Below, one piece after another: positions 1 to 6,552 of a stretch of DNA of 13,852 nucleotides; positions within the stretch are counted from its first letter, which is position 1, and each line of letters begins with the position of its first letter. This DNA is from Bacillota bacterium (GTDB lineage Bacteria > Bacillota > Clostridia > Peptostreptococcales > Anaerovoracaceae): the NCBI GenBank assembly GCA_021443825.1, contig JABUTE010000096.1, positions 1 through 13,852 on the forward strand, written 5' to 3'. A program made the translations under genes and the position numbers. The notes beneath the pieces were generated by a model. That model saw nothing but the letters and a program-made list of their open reading frames with translations, did no database searches and was not told the DNA's origin.

Positions 1-575
1 GCGACCTTCAGCTTGCTGTCGGCGATGTTATGAAAGCCGGTGCCTCTGTCGATGGCAGCGGAGGCGCCGGGAGTGCCCTGCAGCTCGGCGGTGAGGGTTC
101 CCTCACCCAGGGTGTCTACGATGAACTGGGTGGCCAGCTCGGCGCCCAGCACGTTGTCGGAAGCGATCTGGCAGTCGATCTCAACGCCGTTGACGGCTCT
201 GTCGACGGCGATCACCTTAACGCCCTTGGCCATGGCGGCCTCGACAGCGCCGGTGACCGCATCGGAGTCGACCGGGTTTACGATGAGCACGGAAATACCC
301 TTTGCCACCAGGTCTTCGATGTCGGAGACCTGCTTGGTAACATCGTCTCCTGCGTCAGCGACCTGCATCTGCACGCCGGCGGCGGAGGCAGCCTTCTGGG
401 CGCCTTCGACCAGGGTAACGAAGAAGGGATTGTTCTGGGTGGAAACGGAAAGCCCGATGGTTCCGTTGGCGGATGCATTGATGATGACGCCCTCTTCACC
501 GTCGATGACGATGTGGCATGCGGTCATGGAAACGACCGTCACGAGGGCAAGAAGCAGAGAAAAATATTTCTTCAT
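1..575 (-). CDS. rbsB: RbsB-type ribose ABC transporter substrate-binding lipoprotein (3' end outside window)
   Basis: This is the extracellular sugar-binding component of a ribose-type ABC importer, a periplasmic-binding-protein-like (LacI-fold) domain tethered to the membrane. The start ATG is at 575, preceded by AAGGAGG about 8 nt upstream. About 191 residues are visible and the C-terminus lies beyond base 1. Residues 1-20 form a lipoprotein signal with a Lys-Lys N-terminus, a hydrophobic core and a slightly atypical lipobox MTAC (Cys20). The mature part contains hallmarks of RbsB: an IGLSVSTQNNPFFVTL segment, NPVDSDAV, a VDRAVNG hinge segment, the ASDNVLG motif and ELQGTPGASAAIDRG. It is the last visible gene of rbsDACB, 13 bp after rbsC. 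Ribose is the likely ligand because rbsD is in the operon, but related pentoses or autoinducer-2-type sugars cannot be excluded. Confidence 0.93.
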   Translation of the reverse strand, partial: MKKYFSLLLALVTVVSMTACHIVIDGEEGVIINASANGTIGLSVSTQNNPFFVTLVEGAQKAASAAGVQMQVADAGDDVTKQVSDIEDLVAKGISVLIVNPVDSDAVTGAVEAAMAKGVKVIAVDRAVNGVEIDCQIASDNVLGAELATQFIVDTLGEGTLTAELQGTPGASAAIDRGTGFHNIADSKLKV

Positions 576-588
576 GACTGGTTCCTCC

Positions 589-1566
589 TTATCTCTTGCG
601 GTCGGACAGCACGGCGACCAGAATGACGAGAGCCTTGATCACATCCTGGTAGTACGAGGTGACGCCCAGAATGTTCAATCCGTTGTTGAGCACGGCGATG
701 ATCAGAACGCCGGCGACGGTGCCAGCGATCTTGCCGCGGCCGCCGCTCATGCTGGTGCCGCCCAGGGCGACAGCAGCGATGGCATCCAGCTCGTAGCCGC
801 TGCCCAGATTGGGCTGCGCGGAGTTGACGCGGGAGATCATCATCAGACCGGCCAGTGCCGACATAAAGCCGGAGATGGCATAGACGCTGATCTTGATGCG
901 GCTGACATTGACGCCCACCAGGGTGGCGCACTTGGCGTTGGAGCCGGTGGCGTAGATCCTGCGGCCGTAGGTGGTGTAGTTGAGAATAAAGTAGAAGACG
1001 GCAAAGGACCCCAGCAGGATGATGGCCGGGATGGGGATCTTGACCGAGGGGATCAGATCGCTGACCACGTTGCCCTTGCCCAGGGCCTTAAACAGGAAGG
1101 AGCCGCTGGCGGCGTTTTCGGCCAGGCGGGAGATAGGCTTGCCGTCGGTGAGGATCATGGCCAGGCCGCGGTAGGCCGTCATGGTGATCAGGGTGGCGAT
1201 GAAGGGCTGCAGACGGCCCTTGGTGACCAGCAGACCGCTGATCAGGCCCAGCAGAGTTCCCACCAGCAGGGCGCCTAAAATGGCGATCAGCGCGGGCATG
1301 CCCATCATGATCATTTCGGCGCAGACGATGGCCGACAGAGCGAAGGTGGAGCCTACCGACAGGTCGATGCCGTCGGAGAGGATGACACAGGTCATGCCGA
1401 AGGCGATGAGACCGTTAAAGGAGGCCTGGCGCAGCAGGTTTAACAGGTTGCCCGGCTGGCGGAATTCGGGGCTGATGACGCTCAGCACCAGCACCAGCAG
1501 CAGCAGCGCGATGAAGGCACCGTATTCTCCCAGGAATGTGCTTAATCTGTTGTTTTTTGTATTCAT
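589..1566 (-). CDS. rbsC: Ribose ABC transporter permease RbsC
   Basis: This is the integral-membrane permease of the ribose importer, 325 residues, close to the roughly 320 of the E. coli protein. It belongs to the BPD_transp_2 permease family and is expected to form a homodimer. The sequence is hydrophobic throughout. It shows a first membrane segment around residues 16-32, the conserved FGMTCVILSDGIDLSVGS segment near residues 57-74, and the C-terminal GGTSMSGGRGKIAGT cytoplasmic-loop motif that contacts the ATPase. Its ATG directly abuts the rbsA stop (TAAATG, no gap), and its GGGAGG ribosome binding site lies inside the last codons of rbsA, so translation is probably coupled. Its own TAA overlaps the rbsB ribosome binding site. 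Confidence 0.95.
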   Translation of the reverse strand: MNTKNNRLSTFLGEYGAFIALLLLVLVLSVISPEFRQPGNLLNLLRQASFNGLIAFGMTCVILSDGIDLSVGSTFALSAIVCAEMIMMGMPALIAILGALLVGTLLGLISGLLVTKGRLQPFIATLITMTAYRGLAMILTDGKPISRLAENAASGSFLFKALGKGNVVSDLIPSVKIPIPAIILLGSFAVFYFILNYTTYGRRIYATGSNAKCATLVGVNVSRIKISVYAISGFMSALAGLMMISRVNSAQPNLGSGYELDAIAAVALGGTSMSGGRGKIAGTVAGVLIIAVLNNGLNILGVTSYYQDVIKALVILVAVLSDRKR

Positions 1567-3051
1567 TTAAATCGTTCCTCCCGTAGCGAGGGTCATGACC
1601 TTTGCCTGATCGGCATCAGCACCATTGATAATTCCGGTAATGTGGCCTTCGTGAACGACCATGATCCGGTCGCTCATGCCCAGCACCTCGGGCAGCTCCG
1701 ACGAGACCATGATGACGGCAACTCCCTTGGCTGCCATATCGTTGATCACGTTGTAGATCTCTTTTTTCGCACCGATATCGACGCCCCGGGTGGGCTCATC
1801 CAGGATCAGGATCTTGGGATCGGTGTAGATCCACTTGGCAAGAACCACCTTCTGCTGGTTTCCGCCCGACAGGTTGCCGCATTCATGCTCCGGCCCGAAG
1901 CAGCGGATGCGGAACTCCTCGATGCCCTTCTTGACAAGGGCGCGGCTCTTCTTAAAGCTGAGCACGTTTTTATTGGAGACCTTCTTCAGGTTGGCCAGCT
2001 CGATGTTTTCGGCGATGCTCTTTTCCAGCAGCAATCCTTCGGTCTTGCGGTCTTCGGTGATGAAGCCGATGCCGGCTGCGATGGCCCTGGCCGGCGAATC
2101 GATGTGCACCTGCTTTCCGTCGATATAAACGGAGCCAGCCGTGGTGGGAAGATTTCCGAAGATGGCCTGCATGATCTCGGTCCTTCCGGCACCCATCAGG
2201 CCGGAAACGCCCAGCACCTCGCCGCTGCGAACGGAAAAGCTGACGTCTTGAAACAGCTTTTCGTGGCTGAGGCCTTCTACGCGAAGCACCTCGTCTCCGA
2301 TGGGGCAGCTGCGCTTTGGAAACCGCTCGCCGATCTCGCGGCCGATCATCATCTGAACGACCCCATCCATGGTGATGTCTTTGATGAATTCGGTGCCGAT
2401 GTAAGAGCCGTCGCGCAGAATGGTGATGCGGTCGCACAGCTCGAAGATCTCTTCCATGCGGTGGGAGATATAGACGATGGAGACCCCCTTGGCCTTCAGA
2501 GAGCGGATCACCTCGAAGAGAATCTCCGTTTCGCTCTGGGTGAGGGCGGCGGTGGGCTCGTCCATGATCAGCACCTTGGCGTCGACCATCAATGCCTTGC
2601 AGATCTCGACCATCTGCTGCTGGCCTACCGACAGCTGGTTCATGGTGCGGTCGACGGGAATGTGAACGCCCATGCGGTCCATGACCTGCTGCGCTTTGGC
2701 GCGCATGGCCTTTTTGTCGCAGATGCCGGCGCCCCTGGTGAGCTCTTTGCCCATAAAGAGATTTTCTTCGACCGTCAGATCGTAGAGCACGTTCAGCTCC
2801 TGGTAGATGAAGACGATGCCGGCCTTTTCGGCCTCCTGGGGGTTGCGGTACGAGACCTCCTGCCCGTCGACGAAGATGGAGCCGGAGTCTTTCGTATAGA
2901 CACCGGTGAGGATCTTCATCAGGGTGGATTTTCCGGCACCGTTTTCGCCCATCAGAGCATGGATCTCGCCGTCCTTCAGCTCAAATGCGGCGTTTTTCAG
3001 CACCTGATTTGTGCCGAAGGACTTGTTGATGCCCTTCATTTCGATGTTCAT
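1567..3051 (-). CDS. rbsA: Ribose ABC transporter ATP-binding protein RbsA (two nucleotide-binding domains)
   Basis: This cytoplasmic ATPase energises ribose import. At 494 residues it has the usual length of the sugar (CUT2) ATPases, with two fused nucleotide-binding domains. Domain 1 has Walker A GENGAGKST at 35-43, a signature loop LSVGQ at 140-144, and Walker B VLIMDEP around 160-166. Domain 2 has the degenerate P-loop GLMGAGRTE expected for this family, signature LSGGNQQ at 394-400, and Walker B ILILDEP at 414-420 followed by TRGVDIGAK. The asymmetric pattern, with a non-canonical P-loop only in the second domain, is typical of RbsA, XylG and MglA. The start at 3051 is preceded by AAGGAA about 12 nt upstream, a weaker site than those of its neighbours. 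It sits 24 bp after rbsD. Confidence 0.95.
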   Translation of the reverse strand: MNIEMKGINKSFGTNQVLKNAAFELKDGEIHALMGENGAGKSTLMKILTGVYTKDSGSIFVDGQEVSYRNPQEAEKAGIVFIYQELNVLYDLTVEENLFMGKELTRGAGICDKKAMRAKAQQVMDRMGVHIPVDRTMNQLSVGQQQMVEICKALMVDAKVLIMDEPTAALTQSETEILFEVIRSLKAKGVSIVYISHRMEEIFELCDRITILRDGSYIGTEFIKDITMDGVVQMMIGREIGERFPKRSCPIGDEVLRVEGLSHEKLFQDVSFSVRSGEVLGVSGLMGAGRTEIMQAIFGNLPTTAGSVYIDGKQVHIDSPARAIAAGIGFITEDRKTEGLLLEKSIAENIELANLKKVSNKNVLSFKKSRALVKKGIEEFRIRCFGPEHECGNLSGGNQQKVVLAKWIYTDPKILILDEPTRGVDIGAKKEIYNVINDMAAKGVAVIMVSSELPEVLGMSDRIMVVHEGHITGIINGADADQAKVMTLATGGTI

Positions 3052-3075
3052 AAGTGTCTGGTTCCTTTTCGATTA

Positions 3076-3477
3076 TCAAAAGATGCAGCCGGATTGGAGA
3101 ATGATGTTGGCGTAGGGGGTTGTCTCACCGGTGCGGATCACGGCCCGGCAGCTCTTCGTTCTTTCTTTCAGCTGGGTGTGGGGCACGAATTCTGTCTCGA
3201 CGGGCTGCCCGGCAAACAGGTCTTCGATCTGCTGCAGCACGGCGGGGTTTAGGGTCTTGATCTCTTCGGCAAGCACGATCTTTTCGACCTTCATGTCTTT
3301 GAGCAGCTCGGTGAGGGTCTGCAGAAAGGTAGGCACGCCGAAGCACAGCGCAAGATCGATGCGCTCGGTCTCGTCGGGGATGGGAAGTCCGCAGTCGCCG
3401 ACGCAGATGGTGTCGGTGTGGCCCATATACGACAGCACCCGCGAGATATCGCTGTTCAGGATTCCGTTTTTCTTCAT
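3076..3477 (-). CDS. rbsD: D-ribose pyranase RbsD
   Basis: This enzyme interconverts the beta-pyranose and beta-furanose forms of D-ribose after uptake, supplying the form used by ribokinase. It is 133 residues long, the normal size. The reading frame stays open upstream to an ATG at 3555, but the start at 3477 is preferred. It begins MKKNGILNSDIS as in known RbsD proteins, has AGGAGT ten bases upstream, and a promoter -10 box overlaps the longer start. His20 in the GHTD motif matches the catalytic histidine of the family. The segments GLPIPDETERIDLAL, GVPTF, AEEIKTLNP and the C-terminal GETTPYANIILQSGCIF are strongly characteristic. It is the first gene of rbsDACB. Neither rbsK nor rbsR is adjacent in view. 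Confidence 0.95.
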   Translation of the reverse strand: MKKNGILNSDISRVLSYMGHTDTICVGDCGLPIPDETERIDLALCFGVPTFLQTLTELLKDMKVEKIVLAEEIKTLNPAVLQQIEDLFAGQPVETEFVPHTQLKERTKSCRAVIRTGETTPYANIILQSGCIF

Positions 3478-3546
3478 GTGGTATAGCACTCCTAAAAAAA
3501 TAATATAGCGTTTGGGGGGATGGCCGTCCGAAAACTGCCAACTTAT

Positions 3547-3552
3547 ATTATA
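3547..3552 (-). promoter_or_regulatory. -10 box of the rbs operon promoter
   Basis: On the minus strand this is a perfect TATAAT in a strongly AT-rich context. It would place the transcript start near 3540 and give a leader of about 63 nt before rbsD. No good -35 hexamer is seen at 16-18 bp spacing, so an activator or the upstream A/T-rich DNA may compensate. Two symmetric sites nearby could be operators: GGATGGCCGTCC at 3518-3529 (one mismatched pair), just downstream of the inferred start, and ACGGCA/TGCCGT at 3576-3581 and 3594-3599, upstream of the promoter. Operator function is inference. Confidence 0.6.
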
Positions 3553-3771
3553 CAAAATATATTTTTAAAATAAATACGGCAGCGGTAAAAAAGTGCCGTC
3601 AAGGGTTGAAAAACGGCGGCGCAGGCGGGCGAGCGGGGGTGGCAGGGGGTGCGGCCCGGCGGCAGAGGCAGCAGGAAGGCCGGGCGGTGCGGGGTGTGGT
3701 GCAGGTGCGCACGCCGGGGCGGCAGTAGTGAACCGGATAGGGGTCAGGCAGTGCCGGGGCTTGCCATTTGC

Positions 3772-3817
3772 GGAAAATAGTGAAAAAATAGTGGAAAATA
3801 GTGAAAAAATAGTGGAA
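3772..3817 (+). repeat. Two perfect 21-bp tandem copies with helically phased A-tracts
   Basis: Two identical 21-bp units (3772-3792 and 3793-3813) plus four bases of a third copy precede the fic promoter. Each unit has one A4 and one A6 tract. The tract centres fall near 3775.5, 3785.5, 3796.5 and 3806.5, spacings of 10, 11 and 10 bp, which matches the DNA helical repeat. Phased A-tracts of this kind produce intrinsic curvature. The position about 20-60 bp upstream of a candidate -10 suggests promoter modulation or nucleoid-protein binding; that part is inference. Confidence 0.8.
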
Positions 3818-3835
3818 GGATAATACCAATTCAGA

Positions 3836-3841
3836 TATACT
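3836..3841 (+). promoter_or_regulatory. Candidate -10 box for fic
   Basis: TATACT (5 of 6 to consensus) lies 26 bp before the fic ATG. A poor -35 match (TGGAAG at 3813-3818, 17 bp spacing) overlaps the end of the A-tract repeat. The start point would be very near the AAAGGAGG ribosome binding site at 3852-3859, giving a leader of only about 20 nt, so the call is tentative. Confidence 0.35.
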
Positions 3842-3867
3842 TTATATGGATAAAGGAGGCAGACGGT

Positions 3868-4968
3868 ATGCTCCGTGTTACATTATCAAACGAAATAGTA
3901 AGCTATATTACGGCCATCGATGAAGTCCGGTATCAGGCAGGGTTCGTAAAACTTCCCGTGAGCCTCTCCAACAAGCTGCGCAAGAATTCCAAGAAAAAAA
4001 GCTCCTATGCGTCCAACCGGATCGAAGGAAATCCGCTGACGCAGCAGCAGGTGGATGAACTGCTCGACAGTGACGAAAAAAGACATCTTCTGAAGCCCGA
4101 GCAAGAGATCCGAAACTACTTTCTGGCCTTGAATTATTTAGAAGAGGCTGCAAAAAAGAAACAGCCCTTTTCAATGGAACTTCTGCTTCAGGTGCAGCGG
4201 CTGGTGGAAGCGGGCGCGGCAAAGAACAGGATAGGCCTCAGGGGCCCCATGCCGCCCGGCGTGCTGTTTGCCGTCTACGATTCCGCAACCGGCATCCCCG
4301 AGTACATTCCGCCGGAGGCATCGGATATCGAAGGTCTGCTGCAGGAGCTGATCGACTATGTCAACACCACAGACGATCATCCGCTGCTGGTGGCGGCGGT
4401 CGTTCATTACCAGCTGGTGACCATCCATCCATTTGAAGACGGAAACGGCCGCACGGCAAGGCTTTTGTCGGGATATATTCTGGATATCAACGGCTACGGG
4501 TTCGGAGGTATCGGCTCTTTGGAGGAGTATTTTGCTTATGATATCGACGAGTACTATGCTTCTTTGCAGATGGGACTGCCTGCCCTGTATTATTCCGGCA
4601 GAAACGAGCCTCCCCATCCGGAGCGCTGGATCCTTTATTTTCTGCGGATGGTGAAGCTGTATGCCGCAAAGGTCTGCAGCCTGCAGCTGGCATCCCGCGA
4701 GGAGGAAATATCAGGAAGCATCTCCTATCTGAAAACAACGGAAATAGAGCTTCTGGTGTTTCTGCTCGAACACTATAACAGACCCTTTACACCCATCGAG
4801 ATCAGCAAAGCGCTTTCCGTATCAAATAAAACCGTGATCAACCGGTTGGCCGGCCTTGTAAAAAACGGCTTTGTGGTGCCTCTCTTAGTAAATCAGCGGA
4901 TCCGGTCGTACCAATTCAGCCCATTTACTGAAGACAATAAAAAAGAGATCCTGAAGGCCGTGAAATAG
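3868..4968 (+). CDS. Fic-family protein with N-terminal inhibitory motif and C-terminal winged helix
   Basis: Fic enzymes usually transfer AMP (sometimes other phosphate-containing groups) from a nucleotide to a hydroxyl side chain of a target protein. The catalytic loop is HPFEDGNGRTAR at residues 187-198 and is intact, including His187, the acidic residue, the GNG anion hole and Arg198. An inhibitory motif of the form [S/T]xxxE[G/N] is present at residues 49-54 (SNRIEG) in an N-terminal helix, the arrangement of class II self-inhibited Fic proteins. Residues from about 290 to 345 form a helix-turn-helix or winged-helix segment (FTPIEISKALSVSNKTVINRL), common in the large stand-alone bacterial Fic group. 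The length of 366 is normal. The ATG has AAAGGAGG eight bases upstream. No separate antitoxin ORF is adjacent, consistent with inhibition in cis. The protein target is unknown. Confidence 0.92.
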   Translation: MLRVTLSNEIVSYITAIDEVRYQAGFVKLPVSLSNKLRKNSKKKSSYASNRIEGNPLTQQQVDELLDSDEKRHLLKPEQEIRNYFLALNYLEEAAKKKQPFSMELLLQVQRLVEAGAAKNRIGLRGPMPPGVLFAVYDSATGIPEYIPPEASDIEGLLQELIDYVNTTDDHPLLVAAVVHYQLVTIHPFEDGNGRTARLLSGYILDINGYGFGGIGSLEEYFAYDIDEYYASLQMGLPALYYSGRNEPPHPERWILYFLRMVKLYAAKVCSLQLASREEEISGSISYLKTTEIELLVFLLEHYNRPFTPIEISKALSVSNKTVINRLAGLVKNGFVVPLLVNQRIRSYQFSPFTEDNKKEILKAVK

Positions 4969-4997
4969 ACCCTTCAGCGGCTAAAACAAAGCGAACA

Positions 4998-5029
4998 GAC
5001 AGGGCGGCGAAAGACGCGCCCGGCCTGTC
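4998..5029 (+). other. Imperfect hairpin after fic
   Basis: GACAGG (4998-5003) pairs with CCTGTC (5024-5029), and an alternative inner stem GGGCG/CGCCC (5002-5006 with 5017-5021) is possible. There is no T-run after it, so it is a weak candidate for an intrinsic terminator of fic. Confidence 0.3.
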
Positions 5030-5038
5030 CTTATCCGC

Positions 5039-5044
5039 TATAAT
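5039..5044 (+). promoter_or_regulatory. Candidate -10 box for the nitroreductase gene
   Basis: A perfect TATAAT lies 29 bp before the ATG at 5074, which would give a leader of about 23 nt containing the AAAAGGAGG ribosome binding site. No -35 hexamer resembling TTGACA is visible at the right distance, and the preceding DNA is a GC-rich hairpin. Confidence 0.4.
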
Positions 5045-5073
5045 TAAACCAAACGCAAAAGGAGGAACCTACC

Positions 5074-5604
5074 ATGGAATTATTAGAGCAGATGCTTCAC
5101 AGAAGAAGCGTAAGAACGTTTAACGACATTCCCGTCACCCAAGAGCAGCTGCAGAACATCATCACCGCAGCCCTCTCGTCGCCCACCGGACACGGCTATT
5201 ACCCCTGCGAGTTGGTGGTGGTGACCGATAAGGACATTTTGAAGCAGCTGGAGGGCACCCGCGCCGGCGCCGGCAAAATGATCGCTGCCTGCAGCGCCGC
5301 CATCTTCGTGCTGGGCGATAAGGTCAAGTCAGAGACCTGGATCGAGGATTGCAGCATCATGCTTTCGAACATGCACCTGATGGCCGATGCCCAGGGTCTG
5401 GGAAGCTGCTGGATCCAGGCCCGCGTGCGCCAGGCCGCCGACGGACAGCCCGCCGATGCTTTTGTGCGGCAGATTCTGGGCTATCCCGAGCAGTTCGAGC
5501 TGGAGGGCTGCCTTGTAGTCGCCAACACCGACGACCACCCCGCCCCCCACGATCAGGCCTTCATCGATAAGATGATGGAAAAAGTGCATAGGGAGAGGTT
5601 TTAA
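5074..5604 (+). CDS. Nitroreductase-family flavoprotein
   Basis: This is a cytoplasmic FMN-dependent oxidoreductase of the nitroreductase superfamily; such enzymes use NAD(P)H to reduce nitro compounds, quinones or unsaturated substrates. At 176 residues it belongs to the short, single-domain members. The N-terminal RRSVRTF motif (residues 10-16) is the typical FMN-phosphate-contacting segment. Later motifs include SSPTGHGYYPCELVVV near residues 35-50 and the GLGSCWI segment around residue 110, both frequent in this family. The ribosome binding site AAAAGGAGG is excellent. The TAA stop is followed with no gap by the ATG of the next, interrupted gene. The natural substrate cannot be told from sequence. 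Confidence 0.9.
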   Translation: MELLEQMLHRRSVRTFNDIPVTQEQLQNIITAALSSPTGHGYYPCELVVVTDKDILKQLEGTRAGAGKMIAACSAAIFVLGDKVKSETWIEDCSIMLSNMHLMADAQGLGSCWIQARVRQAADGQPADAFVRQILGYPEQFELEGCLVVANTDDHPAPHDQAFIDKMMEKVHRERF

Positions 5605-6078
5605 ATGAACATGACATACAGGAAGTAAACAACTATCCTGCAGGAAGCTGATCCCGGCACCGGCCCCGATGCGATCAGCAAGATCCTGAGCTTTGTTGTG
5701 GCCTTTGACAGAGATGAAGAAGCGGACGCCCCGGCCTTTGCCCGCGAGCTGACCAACCGCATTTGGAACAGCATCGAAGAGGTCGAGGAGATCAACCGTT
5801 ACGTTGCGGAGGCCATGGTCGAGGAGCTTCCCAAGATCTGCTCGGTATGCAACTGCGATATCGAGCTGGCTGCAAAGAAGCAGCTGGTACATGCTTCCTA
5901 TAAGAGAATACTAACGACCATGCTGAAAACGTACGAAGCATCTGAAAAAGACGTTGATACGACGGAATGCGTGCTGCCCGAAAAGACCTGGCCGGTCAAT
6001 CCGGTCGCACTCCTTGCGAGCGGCGCGGTGCTTGGCTTTGCAGCCGCCGTTTTGCTGCTACGACCCAGGAGGGAGTGA
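5605..6078 (+). pseudogene. Tail-anchored hypothetical protein interrupted by an in-frame stop at codon 8
   Basis: I do not recognise the family. An ATG at 5605 abuts the nitroreductase stop (TAAATG) and has GGGAGAGG upstream, but the frame reads MNMTYRK and then TAA at 5626-5628. The same frame then stays open to the TGA at 6076-6078, and its sequence looks protein-like immediately after the stop (TTILQEADPGTGPDAISKI). This suggests a nonsense mutation rather than a distant start. The remainder is acidic and helical, has a CSVCNC cysteine cluster, and ends in a single hydrophobic segment (VNPVALLASGAVLGFAAAVL) followed by RPRRE, as in a C-terminally anchored membrane protein. An alternative is a start downstream, such as GTG at 5698, but that codon has no ribosome binding site. 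A short translated leader peptide is another possibility. Confidence 0.5.
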
Positions 6079-6165
6079 TGGAAGTGCTCATCGTTTGATT
6101 GATGTGTCCTGTAGATGACAAAATGCCTGCTTCCTCACCCGGTACAAAAATATGCATGACGGTTA

Positions 6166-6174
6166 TGCTACACT
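6166..6174 (+). promoter_or_regulatory. Candidate extended -10 promoter for the Smr-like gene pair
   Basis: TGCTACACT is an extended -10 (TGn followed by TACACT, 4 of 6 to consensus) and lies 33 bp before the ATG at 6208. No -35 match is visible, which extended -10 promoters can tolerate. It falls in the first non-coding gap after the interrupted gene. Confidence 0.4.
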
Positions 6175-6207
6175 GATTTTAGAACAATCAGAAACGAGGT
6201 ATGAACA

Positions 6208-6543
6208 ATGAAGATGCATGATTTGCACGGAACCGTCGAGCAGGACCAGATCGGTAAAAAGCTGCGAGAGTATGCAAGCTCCGGCGAAAGCGAGTTCAAG
6301 ATCCTGACCGGCTACGGTTCCACCAGCGGAAAATGTCAGTCGAAGGCGACCGCGCTGCGGGTGCTGGGCAAAATGAAACGGGAGGGTCTGATCAAGGCCT
6401 ATCTGCCTGCGGAAAAGTGCAAGGCAGTTTTATGGACGACCGACAGCTTTTATGAGACCAAGCAGCAATATCAGAAGCGGCTTGCTTCGGATCGGGATGC
6501 CCAGATCGGCAACGATGGTGTGATCTTCGTGTTTGTAAAGTAG
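6208..6543 (+). CDS. Small Smr-like domain protein
   Basis: This is a 111-residue protein that resembles the Smr (small MutS-related) domain. It has the N-terminal DLHG motif at residues 5-8 and a central ILTGYGSTSGKCQSKATALRVL segment matching the TGxG strand-loop followed by a helix. Smr domains bind or nick branched DNA or act on RNA; in this small stand-alone form the role is unknown. The domain fills most of the protein, leaving a C-terminal extension of about 45 residues. The start has GAGG eight bases upstream. Its stop overlaps the AGGAGGGG ribosome binding site of the next gene, so the two are almost certainly co-transcribed. The Smr call rests on motif reading alone and is moderately sure. 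Confidence 0.65.
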   Translation: MKMHDLHGTVEQDQIGKKLREYASSGESEFKILTGYGSTSGKCQSKATALRVLGKMKREGLIKAYLPAEKCKAVLWTTDSFYETKQQYQKRLASDRDAQIGNDGVIFVFVK

Positions 6544-6552
6544 GAGGGGTAG

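Larger units (their letters stand above)
3478..3867. other. Divergent intergenic region between rbsD and fic
   Basis: This stretch of 390 bp holds the rbs promoter (left), a G-rich low-complexity block (about 3604-3725), a 21-bp tandem repeat with phased A-tracts (3772-3817) and the fic promoter and ribosome binding site (right). Short open frames exist on both strands, but the peptide is a run of Arg/Gly/Ala followed by a repeat-derived tail, without a convincing ribosome binding site. I therefore regard the stretch as non-coding. Confidence 0.6.

Noticed and set aside
40..1278. A 412-codon plus-strand open frame opposite rbsB/rbsC
   Set aside because: It is antisense to two unmistakable transporter genes, is low in complexity with Ala/Gly/Asp-rich runs, and has no ribosome binding site; it is a shadow of GC-biased codon use.
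1642..3252. A 536-codon plus-strand open frame opposite rbsA/rbsD
   Set aside because: It lies antisense to rbsA, whose motifs are all intact, and its translation is a His/Asp/Leu-rich mirror without domains.
3478..3555. An upstream start at 3555 adding 26 residues to RbsD
   Set aside because: The extra residues do not resemble RbsD, the start overlaps the -10 region, and the start at 3477 has a ribosome binding site and matches the known N-terminus.
3593..3829. 76-codon open frames on both strands between rbsD and fic
   Set aside because: They come from the G-rich block and the 21-bp tandem repeat; the peptides are low-complexity, and neither frame has a ribosome binding site.
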